Of a stretch of DNA of 64,000 bases, positions 42,545 to 53,167 are shown in pieces; the first letter of the stretch is position 1; the number at the start of each line of letters is the position of its first letter. A program made the position numbers and the translations under genes. This DNA is from Anolis sagrei (lineage: Eukaryota > Chordata > Lepidosauria > Squamata > Anolidae). The notes under the pieces were generated by a model. It saw only the letters and a program-made list of their open reading frames with translations, was not told the origin of the DNA and searched no databases. Where the stretch lies: NCBI RefSeq assembly GCF_037176765.1, contig NC_090026.1:132554752-132618751 (forward strand), read 5' to 3'.

Positions 42545-43611
42545 TCCCACCTGCTACTAAGGAGGCTGTCGAGGTCCTGAACCGGAGCTTGGCCGCTGTG
42601 ACGGTCTGGATGAGGGCGAACAAATTGAAATTGATTCCAGACAAGACAGAGGTACTCCTGGTCAGTCGCAAGGCCGAACAGGGCATAGGGTGACAGCCTG
42701 TGTTAGACGGGGTCGCACTCCCCCTGAAGACGCAGGTTCGCAGCTTGGGAGTGACCCTGGACTCATAGCTGAGCCTGGAACCTCAGGTTTCGGCGGTGAC
42801 CAGGGGAGCATTCGCACAACTAAACTTGTGCACCAGCTGCGCCTGTACCTTGGGAAGCCTGACTTGGCCACGGTAGTCCACGCTCTGGTTACATCCCGTT
42901 TAGACTACTGCAACGCTCTCTACGTGGGGTTGCCTTTGAAGACGGCTCGGAAGCTCCAACTAGTCCAACGCTCGGCAGCCATGATTTTAACAGGAGCGGA
43001 GCGCAGGGAGCATACAACCCCCCTGTTGCGCCAACTCCACTGGCTACCGATCTGCTACCGGGCTCAATTCAAGGTGCTGGCATTGGCCTTTAAAGCCCTA
43101 AACGGTTCCGGCCCAAGATACCTAACTGACCGCCTCTCGGCCTATGAGCCCACCAGGACTTTGAGATCTTCCGGGGAGGCCCTGCTCTCGATCCCGCCTA
43201 CGTCACAGGCACGGCTGGTGGGGACGAGAGACAGGGCATTCTCAGTGGTGGCTCCTCGGCTGTGGAACACCCTTTCCGTGTACATCAGGCTAGCCCCATC
43301 CCTGTTAATATTCCGCAGGAAGTTAAAGACCTGGCTCTTTAAGAAGGCATTTGATCAAGAAGTGCAATGACTGGTAATTGACCATAGGAATGGAACAACG
43401 GAAATGATATCGGATTGTGGGTTTGACGATGAGACGATTCGGAATGTAGTCGAAATTTTGTAGTAATGTTGTTGTTTTGATAAGATGTTTTTTATGATAA
43501 TGATGAATTGTGGATTATTTTGCACTATGTTTTGTAAATCGCACTTGTTTTTTCATGTTGTACACCGCAATGAGTTGCCCTCTGGCTGAGAATTGCGGTA
43601 TATAAGCGCAG

Positions 43612-43642
<31 letters not shown>

Positions 43643-43655
43643 GATTCATGCTAAG
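42545..43655 (+). mobile_element. L2 LINE 3' part, copy 1
   Basis: Frames encode VWMRANKLKLIPDKTEVLLV, then HQLRLYLGKPDLATVVHALV, TSRLDYCNALYVGLP, QLHWLPICYRAQFKVLAL and DRAFSVVAPRLWN, the usual L2 ORF2 C-terminus, ending at a stop near 43370. Stops and a frame change lie in 42690-42830. The 3' end is GCGGTATATAAGCGC with AAAT repeats. Confidence 0.92.
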
Positions 43656-43899
43656 ATATTTCTTGTTTCATGGTTTTGATTCCTGGATTTCGTGATTGCT
43701 TACCCAAGCCTTGGATCAATGTATTCCTGATTTTCTGGATTGTATTAGAGATGTTTGGACTTTGCTTTTATGGACTTTGCTGAACTTTCCCTTGGATTAA
43801 TTTTGTTCCTGCTTATCTTCTTACCTAATTGGATTTACCTATTTCTTTAAAGTGCTTTTTACTATGCTGCTTTTTGCTTATCTTCAATAAAAGGATTGT
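43656..43899. other. Unassigned AT-rich segment
   Basis: Contains CTTCAATAAAAGG near 43885 and T-rich motifs; no gene and no clear element boundary. Confidence 0.35.
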
Positions 43900-44103
43900 C
43901 ATTATGTTTGGTTTACTGCTTTTTTTCTTTATGTTTTGTGTATTTTGTTTATATGCTTTTATGTTTTATCCTTTAATGTTATGTTGTTGCTTTTATTGCA
44001 ATTTGTATCTTACTGTATTGTAATTTGTTGTTCGGGCTTGGCCTCATGTAAGCCGCTCCGAGTCCCCATTGGGGGAGATGGTGGCGGGGTATAAATAAAG
44101 TTG

Positions 44104-44148
<45 letters not shown>
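43900..44148 (+). mobile_element. L2-type LINE 3' tail
   Basis: GTTCGGGCTTGGCCTCATG, TAAGCCGCTCCGAGTCCCC, GGAGATGGTGGCGGGG and AATAAAG, then an ATT run of about 15 units. Confidence 0.85.
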
Positions 44149-44419
44149 GGAGCCCCCGGTGGTGCAGTGGGTTAAACCCTTGTGCTAGCACGACTGAAGA
44201 CCAACAGGTCGCAGGTTCGAATCCGGGGAGAGCGCGGATGAGCTCCCTCTGTCAGCTCCGGCTCCCCATGCGGGGACATGAGAGAAGCCTCCCACAAAGG
44301 ATGGTAAAACATTAAAAAAAAAACATTTTGGTGTCCCCTGGGCAATGTCCTTGCAGACGGCCAATTCTCTCACACCAGAAGTGACTTGCAGTTTCTCAAG
44401 TTGCTCCTGACATGAAAAA

Positions 44420-44420
<1 letters not shown>
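44149..44420 (+). mobile_element. tRNA-derived SINE (Sauria/ACA-like)
   Basis: The head GCCCCCGGTGGTGCAGTGGG matches a tRNA A box and GGTTCGAATCC a B box, so it has an internal RNA polymerase III promoter. The body is shared with 21335-21590. The 3' end GTTGCTCCTGACAT followed by an A-rich tail equals the 3' end of the Vingi-like LINE at 17128-17141. Confidence 0.88.
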
Positions 44421-44456
<36 letters not shown>

Positions 44457-44458
44457 TC
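44421..44458 (+). repeat. (ATT)n microsatellite
   Basis: About 12 ATT units directly after the SINE tail. Confidence 0.9.
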
Positions 44459-44555
44459 CTATTCAACATGTGGTGTTTAAAGTCAGAGGATTATTCCTGT
44501 CCTGGAGTGCAACAAATGGCATTTATGACCCAGGAACAAAAATAGTGTTAGAGAG

Positions 44556-45081
44556 TAGGCCTGGGCGGTTTCGTTTCGTTAATTCGTAATTCGTTAATAA
44601 TTTGTTAATTTTTTCAATTACAAAACGATAACGAACCATTCTGGAGCAATTTTTTTAAAAAACGAATTTTTAAACACGTTTTGTAAATGCTTCGTATTTC
44701 GTTATTGTATTCGTTTCGTTATTGTTCTGAGGTCATTTCGTTATTATTTCCGCATGTCTGGGCCAGTTTTATGGTTTAATTAGTGAAAAAAAATTATAAT
44801 ATCACACCAACAGTCAAGAACAGAGGGAGAGGGAAGCTTCAGAAGTTTTTGGAGGTTTTTTAGCGTATTTCGCGGTCGCGTCCACCATTAACGAATCGAT
44901 TCGTTATTGTTTCGGAAATCGATTCGTTAATGTTTTGTAATTTTTTCACATTTACGAAATTTCGTAAATATCGAACTTTTTAAAAGGAAAATTTTGTAAT
45001 TATTTTAAATATCGAAACAAAAAAAAACCCCAAATACAAATCGATTTTAGAAACAAATTTTTCCGTTGTTACCCAGGCCTA
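44556..45081. mobile_element. hAT-type MITE, TAGGCCTGGG family, copy 3
   Basis: Ends TAGGCCTGGGCGG and ACCCAGGCCTA; flanks TTAGAGAG (44548-44555) and TTAGACAG (45082-45089) match at seven of eight bases. Confidence 0.8.
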
Positions 45082-45110
45082 TTAGACAGTGTTATAGGCT
45101 GGATCTACAC

Positions 45111-46353
45111 CAGGCATGGGCAAACTTTGGCCCTCCAGGTGTTTTGGACTTCAACTCCCACCATTCCTAACATCCTCGGGTCCTTTCCTTTTCCCCCTCA
45201 GGCGCTTAAGCCTCTCTTAAGTAGTTCAATACACTGTATTGTCCAAGGCTTTCATGGCCGGAATCACTGGGTTGTTGTAGGTGAAACGTCAGGAGAGAAT
45301 GCCTCTAGACCATGGCCATATAGCCTGAAAAAACCTACAACAACCCAGTTCAATACACTATTTTGGATAAGTTAAAGTTTGTCCACACGACTTTTGGAAA
45401 TTCTAAGTATTTGGAAAACATTAATATTAGGTTTGTTACACCTAATAGTTCCTTCGTATTTGCCCCCCATGCTTGTGTACTATATGAATTAATTGAGTAT
45501 CCTCATAATTAATTCAATTGATACTTTTGCTGAAGTTTATAGCAAAAGGACATTTGTGTATTTACAATGCACTTCTAGATATCTGTGTTGTTAGAGTGGA
45601 TTTCATACTCTAACAGAGCTCTCCAAGGTCCTGGACATGTGTCTGGTTTGTCAATTAGGAGAGCTCCTTTGAAGTCTGGATTAAAACCTGGAGCGGATCA
45701 CCATCCCCTGGTATCAGAGCCAGTGAGTCTCTCTTTTATGAGTCTACAGGTCTATAGAGGAGGGGGCTTTCATATAAGGCTCTCACACTGCAGCCAACTG
45801 AGCTAGCAGATGTTATCCCTGTTCTGCAATCCTGACATGGAGTCCTTATTTGCACACAACCGCCGGGTAAGGACTCCTTTCCAGGAGGTCCTTAGAGGAG
45901 GAGTGTGGGGTTATGGGCCCCACATGCCTGAAGCACCAAGAGAACGATTAGATGTGCTTTCTGTTGCTGTTCCATCAACACTAGAAGAGACATGGCTCAA
46001 CTAAAGCCTTCCGGGTGTTTTGGACTCCAACTCCCACCATTCCTAACAGCCTCAGACCCCTTCCTTTTCCCCCTCAGGCGCTTATGCTGCTCTCAGACTG
46101 AGGCCTTTCTCCCACTGAGGCAAACTAATACTGAGGCCTTCTCACAGACTGAGGCCTCTTCATCCTGAGGGCAACTAACACTGAGGCATTCTGAGCTACA
46201 GGCACACCTTGCTTATATTGAACTGCAGTTTTTGCTGAGTCATTGCATCCATTTAACCCTTTCCTAACAGCCTCAGGAAAGGGCCCAAGGCTGTGAGGAA
46301 TGGTGGGAGTTGAAGTCCAAAACACCTTGAGGGCCATAGTTTGCCCATGCTTT
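45111..46353. mobile_element. Composite hAT-like element, plus copy
   Basis: Left end CAGGCATGGGCAAACTTTGG; right end CATAGTTTGCCCATGC with two altered last bases. A perfect 8-bp duplication ATCTACAC lies at 45103-45110 and 46354-46361. It holds the same 450-base segment and CTGAGG-rich block as 20283-21230 and a small Penelope-like insert. Confidence 0.75.
45236..45347. mobile_element. Miniature Penelope-like fold-back, 12-bp target duplication
   Basis: The first 46 bases are in minus orientation (GTCCAAGGCTTTCATGGCC...TTGTTGTAGG). The remaining 66 are in plus orientation (TGAAACGTCAGG...ACAACAACCCA). Flanked by GTTCAATACACT at 45224-45235 and 45348-45359. Confidence 0.75.
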
Positions 46354-46509
46354 ATCTACACTGTCCTTATATTCCAGGATCTGATCCCAGATTATCTCCT
46401 TATCCCAGATTTTTTGGCACGGGAGAGTCCTATAATCCAATTCAAAGCAGATAATCTGGGTTCAGATCCTGGGACAGAGGGCAGTGTAGATCCAACCATG
46501 TTGTTGTTG
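46354..46509. other. No gene recognised
   Basis: Contains an inverted CCAGATTATCT / AGATAATCTGG pair, probably a MITE remnant. Confidence 0.35.
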
Positions 46510-46596
46510 AGGATGCTTGCCAAAGTGCAGGTGAAACGTCAGGAGAGAATGCCTCTAGACCATGGCCATACAGCCCGGAAAAACCAACAACAACCC
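46510..46596 (+). mobile_element. Penelope-like arm, single
   Basis: TTGAGGATGCTTGCC to AACCAACAACAACCCA, with GGTGAAACGTCAGG in the middle. Confidence 0.65.
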
Positions 46597-46736
46597 ATGT
46601 TGTTGTTGTTGTTGTTCATTTGTTCAGTCGTTTCTGACTCTTCGTGACTTCATGGACCAGTCCACGCCAGAGCTCCCTGTCGGTCGTTACCACCCCCAGC
46701 TCCTTCAAGGCCAATTTAGTCACTTCAAGGATACCA
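46597..46736 (-). mobile_element. RTE-BovB 3' end, minus
   Basis: Reverse complement of the tail at 15890-16017: GTTGTTCATTTGTTCAGTCG, ACTCTTCGTGACTTCATGG and CCAGCTCCTTCAAGG. Confidence 0.88.
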
Positions 46737-47965
46737 CCCTGTCTCCCATGCTTTTTAACATCTACATGAAACCGCTGGGAGAGGTCATCCAGAGTTTTGG
46801 AGCTGGGTGCCACGTCTATGCAGATGACGCACAACTCTACTACTCCTTTCCACCAAACTCCAAGGAAGCCCCTCGAGTGCTGGACGAGTGCTTGGCCACT
46901 GTGTCTGTCTGGATGAGGACGAACAAGCTGAAGATTAATCCCAACAAGACAGAGGTCCTCCTGGTCAATCGTAAACCGGATCGGGGTATAGGGTGGCAAC
47001 CTGTGTTGGACGGGGTTACACTCCCCCTGAAGCCACAGGTCCGCAGTTTGGGCGTCCTCTTGGACTCATCGCTTACGCTTGAGGCTCAGGCGTCGGCAGT
47101 GGCCAAGAGAGCCTTTGCACAACTAAGACTCATGCACCAACTGCGACCGTACCTCGTGAAGGCGGATCTGGCTTGGGTGGTCCATGCCTTAGTCACCTCC
47201 AGATTGGACTACTGTAATGTGCTCTACGTGGGGCTGCCCTTGAAAATGGCCTGGAAATTCCAATTGGTACAACGGGTGGTGGCCAGGTTACTAACTGGTG
47301 CTCCTTACAGGGAGCGGTCAACCCTCCTGTTTAAGGAGCTCCACTGGCTGCCATTCATCTTCCAGTCCCAATTCAAGGTGCAGGTTCTTACCTACAAAGC
47401 CCTGAACGGTTTGGGACCCACCTACCTTTGTGACCGCATCTGTATATATGAACCCACACAATCTCTTCGATCATCTGGAGAGGCCCTGCTCACGCTCCCA
47501 CCTACATCGCAAGCGCGATTGGTGGGGATGAGGGACAGGGCCTTTTCGGTGGTGGCCCCTCGACTCTGGAACTTTAGGAAGACATCAGACAGGCCCCAAC
47601 TCTGGCAGTCTTTAAGAGGAGCTTGAAAACGTGGTTGTTCCAGTGTGCCTTCCCAGAATAATGATCCCATAGCACTTTGTCCTCCAAAGCACTTGATGTT
47701 GTTTAGGTCTGCTTGAATATTGTTTAGGTCGCCCCATCACTTTTTTTTCCGCCCGTGTCCAGCATTATTTTTAATTTTAATTTCATTTGGCCTACCCATA
47801 GATTTTAAAGTGTGTTGTCCTATTGATAATGTTTATGTTACTGTTTTATTGTTTTTAAATTGCTTGTATTGTTGTTGTTACTGCATGTATTGTTGTATTT
47901 CGGGCTTGGGCTCATGTAAGCCGCACCGAGTCCCTTGGGGAGATGGTAGCAGGGTATAAATAAAG

Positions 47966-47994
<29 letters not shown>
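46737..47994 (+). mobile_element. L2 LINE 3' part, copy 2
   Basis: A frame open to 47626 encodes MLFNIYMKPLGEVI, the RT box VYADDAQLYY, VWMRTNKLKINPNKTEVLLV, TSRLDYCNVLYVGLP and DRAFSVVAPRLWNF, then shifts frame at the final residues. The 3' UTR ends CATGTAAGCCGCACCGAG, GGGGAGATGG and AATAAAG. It is 5'-truncated within the RT domain. Confidence 0.95.

Positions 47995-48007
<13 letters not shown>
47969..48007 (+). repeat. (ATT)n microsatellite
   Basis: About 13 ATT units at the L2 3' end. Confidence 0.9.
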
Positions 48008-48008
<1 letters not shown>

Positions 48009-48009
<1 letters not shown>

Positions 48010-48490
48010 TACCGGGATTGTGGCGCCGCTGGCTGAGTGTCAGCTGCATTAAGATCACCCTGACCAAAAGGTCATGAGTTCGAAGCCAGCCCGGGTTGGA
48101 GTGGGTTTCCAACCAATTGTGTGTAGCCTGTTGTCGACCTTTGCAACCCAAAAGACAGTTGCATCTGTCAAGTAGGAAAATTAGGTACCACCTTAAAAAG
48201 TGTGGGGAGGCTAAATTAACTGATTTATGAGGCCATAAAGAAGACTCCAGCAGAGCATTCCAGCGGGGAAGCATGCGGGGAATGCGGAAGTGCTTCATCA
48301 GCGTCGCAGATGGACGAGGAAAGCGACAGCTCCCCTGGTGGCCAGAAAAAGGTTAAATAGCCTCTGTATATGTTTGTATGTCAAAAATTGGCATTGAATG
48401 TTTGCCATATATGTGTACACTGTAATCCGACCTTAGTCCCCTGCGGGGTGGAATATAAAAGCTGTAAATAAATAATAAATAATTATTATT
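48009..48490 (+). mobile_element. tRNA-derived SINE with L2-like tail, copy 1
   Basis: The head GGGATTGTGGCGCCGCTGGC has an A-box-like motif and GAGTTCGAAGCC a B-box-like motif. The central part includes GACAGTTGCATCTGTCAAG and CGACAGCTCCCCTGGTGGCC. The 3' end GTAATCCGACCTTAGTCCCC with GGAATATAAA resembles the L2 tail. A sister copy lies at 61868-62355. Confidence 0.85.
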
Positions 48491-48609
48491 ATTATTATCC
48501 ATCTATCATACCATCCACCCATCGATCCAACCATACTTCAACCAATACCGAACAATGACCCACAACCACAACGCAAGACAACAAAGGCTTTGGTGCTCCT
48601 TTTTGTTTC

Positions 48610-49040
48610 AAAATTAACATCTACGGCTTTATTTCTCGAAAAGAGTATACAGTTAGGAAACTGACCCAAGTGGAAACGTGAAGGCGTTAGTGTCCGAAAG
48701 CTGGAGAGCGCGGTCTCCGCGTGGAACCTCTTCGTCTCCGGATGAAGCCACGGAGGCGGCCTCCTTTCCCCCAAAACAATCCCAGGTCTGTCTCAGTGTC
48801 ACCAAACCCTCGGAGCGCATCAAGAACCGTTTGCTCCGTTTGCATGCGGCCAAAGTCGGGGAGAGGTAGGAGAGTCGGACAGGAGGCCGGAGCGGACGGC
48901 CTTGAGACTTGTCACCCCTTCCTCCGAAACACCATCCGAAGAAGCTGCAAAGGTGTCTCCCATCACAGGGAGTGTGCATTAGTTAAATTAAAGCTGCAAT
49001 TCCGTTTCAAAATCACGCCCACACAAGTCTATGGCAAATA
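48610..49040 (-). other. Possible 3'-terminal exon, minus strand
   Basis: CpG-containing sequence with no match to repeats in the window. A minus-strand AATAAA lies at 48633-48628, and a possible acceptor CCTTTGCAG lies near 48950. A minus frame after it is open for about 100 codons (AACKRSKRFLMRSEGL and others) but shows no domain. It may be a UTR, an alternative last exon of the KRAB gene, or a decayed gene. Confidence 0.3.
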
Positions 49041-49081
49041 AAGCTTCCCTGGTGCATCGCTCGGGATGTCTGGAAATATGT

Positions 49082-49155
49082 CTACACTGTCGAATTAATG
49101 CAGTTTGGCACCACTTGAGCCGCCATGGCTCAATGCTATGGAGTCATGGGAGTTC
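49082..49155 (+). mobile_element. MITE fragment, AATTAATGCAGTTTG family
   Basis: GAATTAATGCAGTTTGGC and GGCTCAATGCTATGGAG match the left half of the element at 63344-63552; the right half is replaced by CR1. Confidence 0.65.
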
Positions 49156-49156
49156 A

Positions 49157-49620
49157 TAGAATCCTAGAATCAAAGAGTTGGAAGAGACCTCCTGGGCCAT
49201 CCAGTCCAACCCCAATCTGCCAGGAAGCAGGAATATTGCATTCAAATCACCCCTGACAGATGGCCATCCAGCCTCTGCTTAAAAGCTTCCAAAGAAGGAG
49301 CCTCCACCACACTCTGGGGCAGAGAGTTCCACTGCTGAACGGCTCTCACAGTCAGGAAGTTCTTCCTAGTGTTCAGATGGAATCTCCTCTCTTGTAGTTT
49401 GAAGCCATTGTTCCGCGTCCTAGTCTCCAGGGAAGCAGAAAGGAAGCTTGCTCCCTCCTCCATGTGACTTCCTCTCACATATTTATCCATGGCTATCATA
49501 TCTCCTCTCAGCCTTCTCTTCTTCAGGCTAAACATGCCCAGTTCCCTAAGCCGCTCCTCATAGGGCTTGTTCTCCAGACCCTTGATCATTTTAGTCGCCC
49601 TCCTCTGGACACATTCCAGT
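49157..49620 (-). mobile_element. CR1 LINE 3' part, minus
   Basis: A minus-strand frame 49589-49242 encodes [35 protein letters not shown] and [16 protein letters not shown]; the tail is near 49157. Confidence 0.92.
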
Positions 49621-49786
49621 TAAGGTAAAGAAAAGCAACAGAATGATGACTATTCTTAACACCTGTCTTAGGCACCTGGTGTTGCCCAGGTGTGCATTTC
49701 CTAAAATCGTAAAGATAATAACCATGACTATATCTAATAAATAGTATTAGAAAATGCATAGCCAGCAAACACCAGGTACGAAAGAT

Positions 49787-49905
49787 CATAGAATCATAGA
49801 TCTGGAAGAGACCACATGGGATAACCCCATTCTGCCATGCAGGAAGAGCACAATCAAAGCCCTCCCGAGAGATGGCCATCTAGTCTCTGTTTAAAAGCTA
49901 GTTAT
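49787..49905 (-). mobile_element. CR1-type tail, divergent subfamily, minus
   Basis: ATCATAGAATCATAGATCTGG, GAGAGATGGCCATCTAG and CTCTGTTTAAAAGC follow the CR1 tail pattern but with many differences from the other copies. Confidence 0.65.
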
Positions 49906-49984
49906 TAAAGAAATGGTTGTCCTGAATGAGTCACACTCTTGGCCTGAGAGAAAAGTGCAGATCATCTCCTTGGAAATGCATTCT

Positions 49985-50065
49985 TATGCCTCTCTCGGAC
50001 TGAGGCCTTTCTCCCGTTGAGGCAAACTAATACTGAGGCCTTCTCACAGACTGTCACACTCTCTC
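49985..50065 (+). repeat. Single unit of the CTGAGG-rich block
   Basis: GACTGAGGCCTTTCTCCC and GAGGCAAACTAATACTGAGG match one unit of the 175-bp array at 55325-56358 and parts of the composite hAT elements. Confidence 0.7.
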
Positions 50066-50104
50066 AGCCTCAGTGGAAGTTTTGTCATCACTTCCTCTTT
50101 TAAA

Positions 50105-50665
50105 ATGCATTTTATGTCTGTTATAACAGGATTCTTCTTCTATAACAGGGAAGACAAGCGGACAAACGTCAGCGTGCTGGAAGAAGCAGAGACCACCAGC
50201 ATTGAAGCGATGGTCCTCCACCATCAACTCTGCTGGACCGGCCACGTTGTCCGGATGCCTGACCACCGTCTCCCAAAGCAGTTGCTCTACTCAGAACTCA
50301 AGAACAGAAATATTGGTGGGCAGGAAAAGAGATTTAAAGATGGACTCAAAGCCAACCTTAAAAATTCTGGCATAGACACTGAGAACTGGGATGCCCTGAC
50401 CCTTGAGCGGTCCAGCTGGAGGTCAGCTGTGACCAACAGTGCTGTAGAATTTGAAGAGGCACGAATGGAGGGCAAAGAGAGAAACGTGCCAAAAGGAAGG
50501 CGCATCAAGCCAACCCCGACCGGGACCACCTCCCACCTGGAAACCGATGCCCTCACTGCGGAAGAAGATGCAGGTCAAGAATAGGGCTCCACAGTCACCT
50601 ACGGACCCACCACCAAGATACACTTGGAGGACCATCATCCTTGGACTATGAGAGATCGCCTAAGT
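50105..50665 (+). mobile_element. Non-LTR retrotransposon 3' end (family of 7690-8621)
   Basis: One open frame (50105-50584) encodes RTNVSVLEEAETTSIEAM, LCWTGHVVRMPDHRLPKQLL and KNSGIDTENWDALTLERSSW, the C-terminal end of a LINE polyprotein. The 3' end is GAGAGATCGCCTAAGTAAG with TAAG repeats. Its pairing with the endonuclease fragment at 7690 is inferred. Confidence 0.75.
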
Positions 50666-50808
50666 AAGTAAGTATAAACCCCAGCAACTACAACTCTCAA
50701 ATGTCAAGGTCTTTTCCCCAAACTCCACCACTGTTTGCATTTGAGTATATTGAGTATTCGTGCCAAATTTGGTTCAGATCCATCCTTGTTTGAGTCCACA
50801 GTGCTAAG
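50666..50808 (+). repeat. CTAGCTG-type internal fragment between 17-bp direct repeats
   Basis: CAACTACAACTCTCAAATG and AGATCCATCCTTGTTTGAG are internal motifs of the family. Both sides carry CTAAGTAAGTAAGTATA; neither family terminus is present. Confidence 0.6.
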
Positions 50809-50819
50809 TAAGTAAGTAT

Positions 50820-51010
50820 AACAGGCTATACTTTTTATTTAATTTTAGTTTGTTAAGTTATAATTCGTATTTATATGTTGGGTTGTATACATTTTGTTAG
50901 TATGGATGTATTGTTGTTGTATTCGGGCACTGAAGGTTTGCCTTTTATGATTGGAATCCGCCCCGAGTCCTTCCAGGGAGATAGAGCGGAATATAAATAA
51001 ATTATTATTA
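50820..51010 (+). mobile_element. L2-type LINE 3' tail
   Basis: GGAATCCGCCCCGAGTCC and GCGGAATATAAATAAATT follow a T-rich 3' UTR-like stretch. Confidence 0.65.
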
Positions 51011-51082
51011 TTCAAGGCATTGATTGATATTGATATGTTTTGACTGTCTTGTTACCTGCCTCAAGTCATCAGGAAAAGGTAA

Positions 51083-51085
51083 AAA

Positions 51086-51127
<42 letters not shown>
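51083..51127 (+). repeat. (ATT)n microsatellite
   Basis: About 15 ATT units before the Vingi-like LINE fragments. Confidence 0.9.
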
Positions 51128-51285
51128 GTAAATGTTTAACATTTACACAAATGACCAGCCACTGCCAGAAGCAATAGAGAGTTTCATCTATGTTGATGAT
51201 TGTGCCATCACCACTCAAGTAAGGAGCTTTGAAATAGTTGAACAGAAGCTCTCAGAAGCTTTAGGTGTTCTTACTGCCTATTCTA
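51128..51285 (+). mobile_element. Vingi-like LINE fragment, displaced
   Basis: Encodes MFNIYTNDQPLPEAIESF, the box YVDDCAITT and VEQKLSEALGVLTAY. It matches 51693-51850 but sits upstream of the longer copy, so it is a separate or rearranged piece. Confidence 0.75.
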
Positions 51286-52860
51286 ATCTATATCTCCCTG
51301 TTATGCCATCTTTACAAAGTTCTTGAGAGACTTATTTTGCATAGAATTATGGGAAAAATAGACCCCTGTCTGATCTCACAGCAAGCTGGCTTCAGGAAAG
51401 GCAAAAGCTGCACATCGCAAGTGTTGAACCTGACTCAGCACATGGAAGATGGCTTTGAAAGGCAGCAGATCACAGGAGTTGTCTTCATAGACCGGTCCGC
51501 AGCCTATGATACTGTGAACCACCGCTGCCTCCTCCTGAGAAAAACGTATAATATCACAAAGGACAACCATCTCATCCGCCTCATAAGAAACCTGCTACAA
51601 AACAGGAGCTTTTTTGTTGAGTTCCAGGGCCAGAGAAGCAGATGGCGGAAACAGAAGAACGGCCTGCCTCAGGGGAGCGTGCTCGCTCCATCCATGTTCA
51701 ACATTTACACAAATGACCAGCCACTGCCAGAAGGGACAGAGAGCATGATCATCATCTATGCTGATGATCATGCCATCACCACTAAAGCAGGGAGGTTTGA
51801 AATGGTTGACCAGAAGCTCTCCGAAGCTCTAGGTGCTCTTACTGCCTATTACAGGGAAAACCAGCTGATCCCTAATCCATATAAAATGCAGACGTGTGCT
51901 TCTCACTTTAGGAACAGACAAGCATCTCAAGCTCTGAGGATGACCTGGGAAGGAATCCTACTGGAGCATTGCAGCGCACCCACATACCTGGGAGTCACTC
52001 TGGACTGTGCTCTGACCTACAAGAAGCACTGCCTGAACATCAAGCAAAAAGTGGGTGCTAGAAACAATATCATACGAAAGCTGACTGGCACAACCTGGGG
52101 ATCACAACCAGACATAGTGAAGACATCTGCCCTTGCGCTATGCTACCCTGCTGCTGAGTACGCATGCCCAGTGTGGAACACATCTCACCACGCTAAAATA
52201 GTGGATGTGGCTCTGAATGAGACATGCCGCATTATCACGGGGTGTCTGCGCCCTACACCACTGGAGAAATTACACTGTCTAGCCGGTATTGCACCACCTG
52301 ACATCCGCCGGGAAGTAGCAGCCAATAGTGAAAGGACCAAGGCAGAGACATCTCCAGCTCATCCCTTGTTTGGGTATCAGCCAGCACATGAATGACTTAA
52401 ATCAAGAAATAGTTTTCTAAGTTTGACAGAGACACTTGCTGGAACACCACAGCAAGCAAGAGTCCAAAAGTGGCAGGCTCAAACCCAGAACCTCAACCAA
52501 TGGCTGATACCCAATGAGAGACTCCCCCCTGGGCACACAGAAGACTGGGCGACTTGGAAGGCGCTGTACAGGCTGCGCTCTGGCACCACAAGATGCAGAG
52601 CCAACCTCAAGAAATGGGGCCACAAAGTGGAGTCCACGACATGCGAGTGTGGAGAAGAGCAAACCACTGACCACCTGCTGCAATGCAACCTGAGCCCAGC
52701 CACATGCACAAGGGAGGACCTCCTTAAAGCCACACCAGGGGGACTCCAAGTAGCCAGATACTGGTCAAAGGACATTTAATCAACTACCAAGCTCGCAATC
52801 TCTGTGTTCTGTCTGTTTGTTTTTGTTAAAAATGTCTGGTTGCTGATGACACAATAAATA
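51286..52860 (+). mobile_element. Vingi-like (I/jockey-group) LINE, RT to 3' end
   Basis: The frame from 51265 encodes the RT: SLLCHLYKVLERLILHRI, QAGFRKGKSCTSQVLN, FIDRSAAYDTVNH, GLPQGSVLAPSMFNIY and YADDHAITT. A single TGA at 52393-52395 interrupts it (the sister at 16680 reads CGA there). The same frame then runs to 52779 with CECGEEQTTDHLLQC, a cysteine-histidine cluster. The 3' end is GTTGCTGATGACACAATAA with AAAT repeats. The endonuclease half is missing. Confidence 0.75.
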
Positions 52861-52861
52861 A

Positions 52862-52955
52862 ATAAGTCTGAGCCCTGCCACATGCACAATGGAGGACCTT
52901 CTTATAGTGACACCAGAGGCATTCCAAGAGGCCAGTTTCTGGTCAAAGGGCCAAG
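52862..52955 (+). mobile_element. Vingi-like LINE 3' fragment
   Basis: GAGCCCTGCCACATGCACAA to CAGTTTCTGGTCAAAGG repeats the last coding part of the adjacent LINE. Confidence 0.75.
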
Positions 52956-53167
52956 CGTATTGTCAAAGGCTTTCATGGCTAGAATCACTGGGTTGCTGTG
53001 AGTTGTCCGGGCTGTCTGGGCCATGTTCTAGAAGCATTCTCTCCTGATGTTTTGTCTGCATCTATGGCAAGCATTCCCAGAGATTGTGAGGATGCTTGCC
53101 ACAGGTGCAGGCGAAACATCAGGAGAGAATGCTTCTAGAACATGGCTATACAGCCCAAAAAAACCTA

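Noticed and set aside
44160-44235. Possible tRNA gene from the A and B boxes
   Set aside because: The sequence continues into a SINE body and tail and recurs elsewhere; it is a tRNA-derived SINE head, not a tRNA gene.
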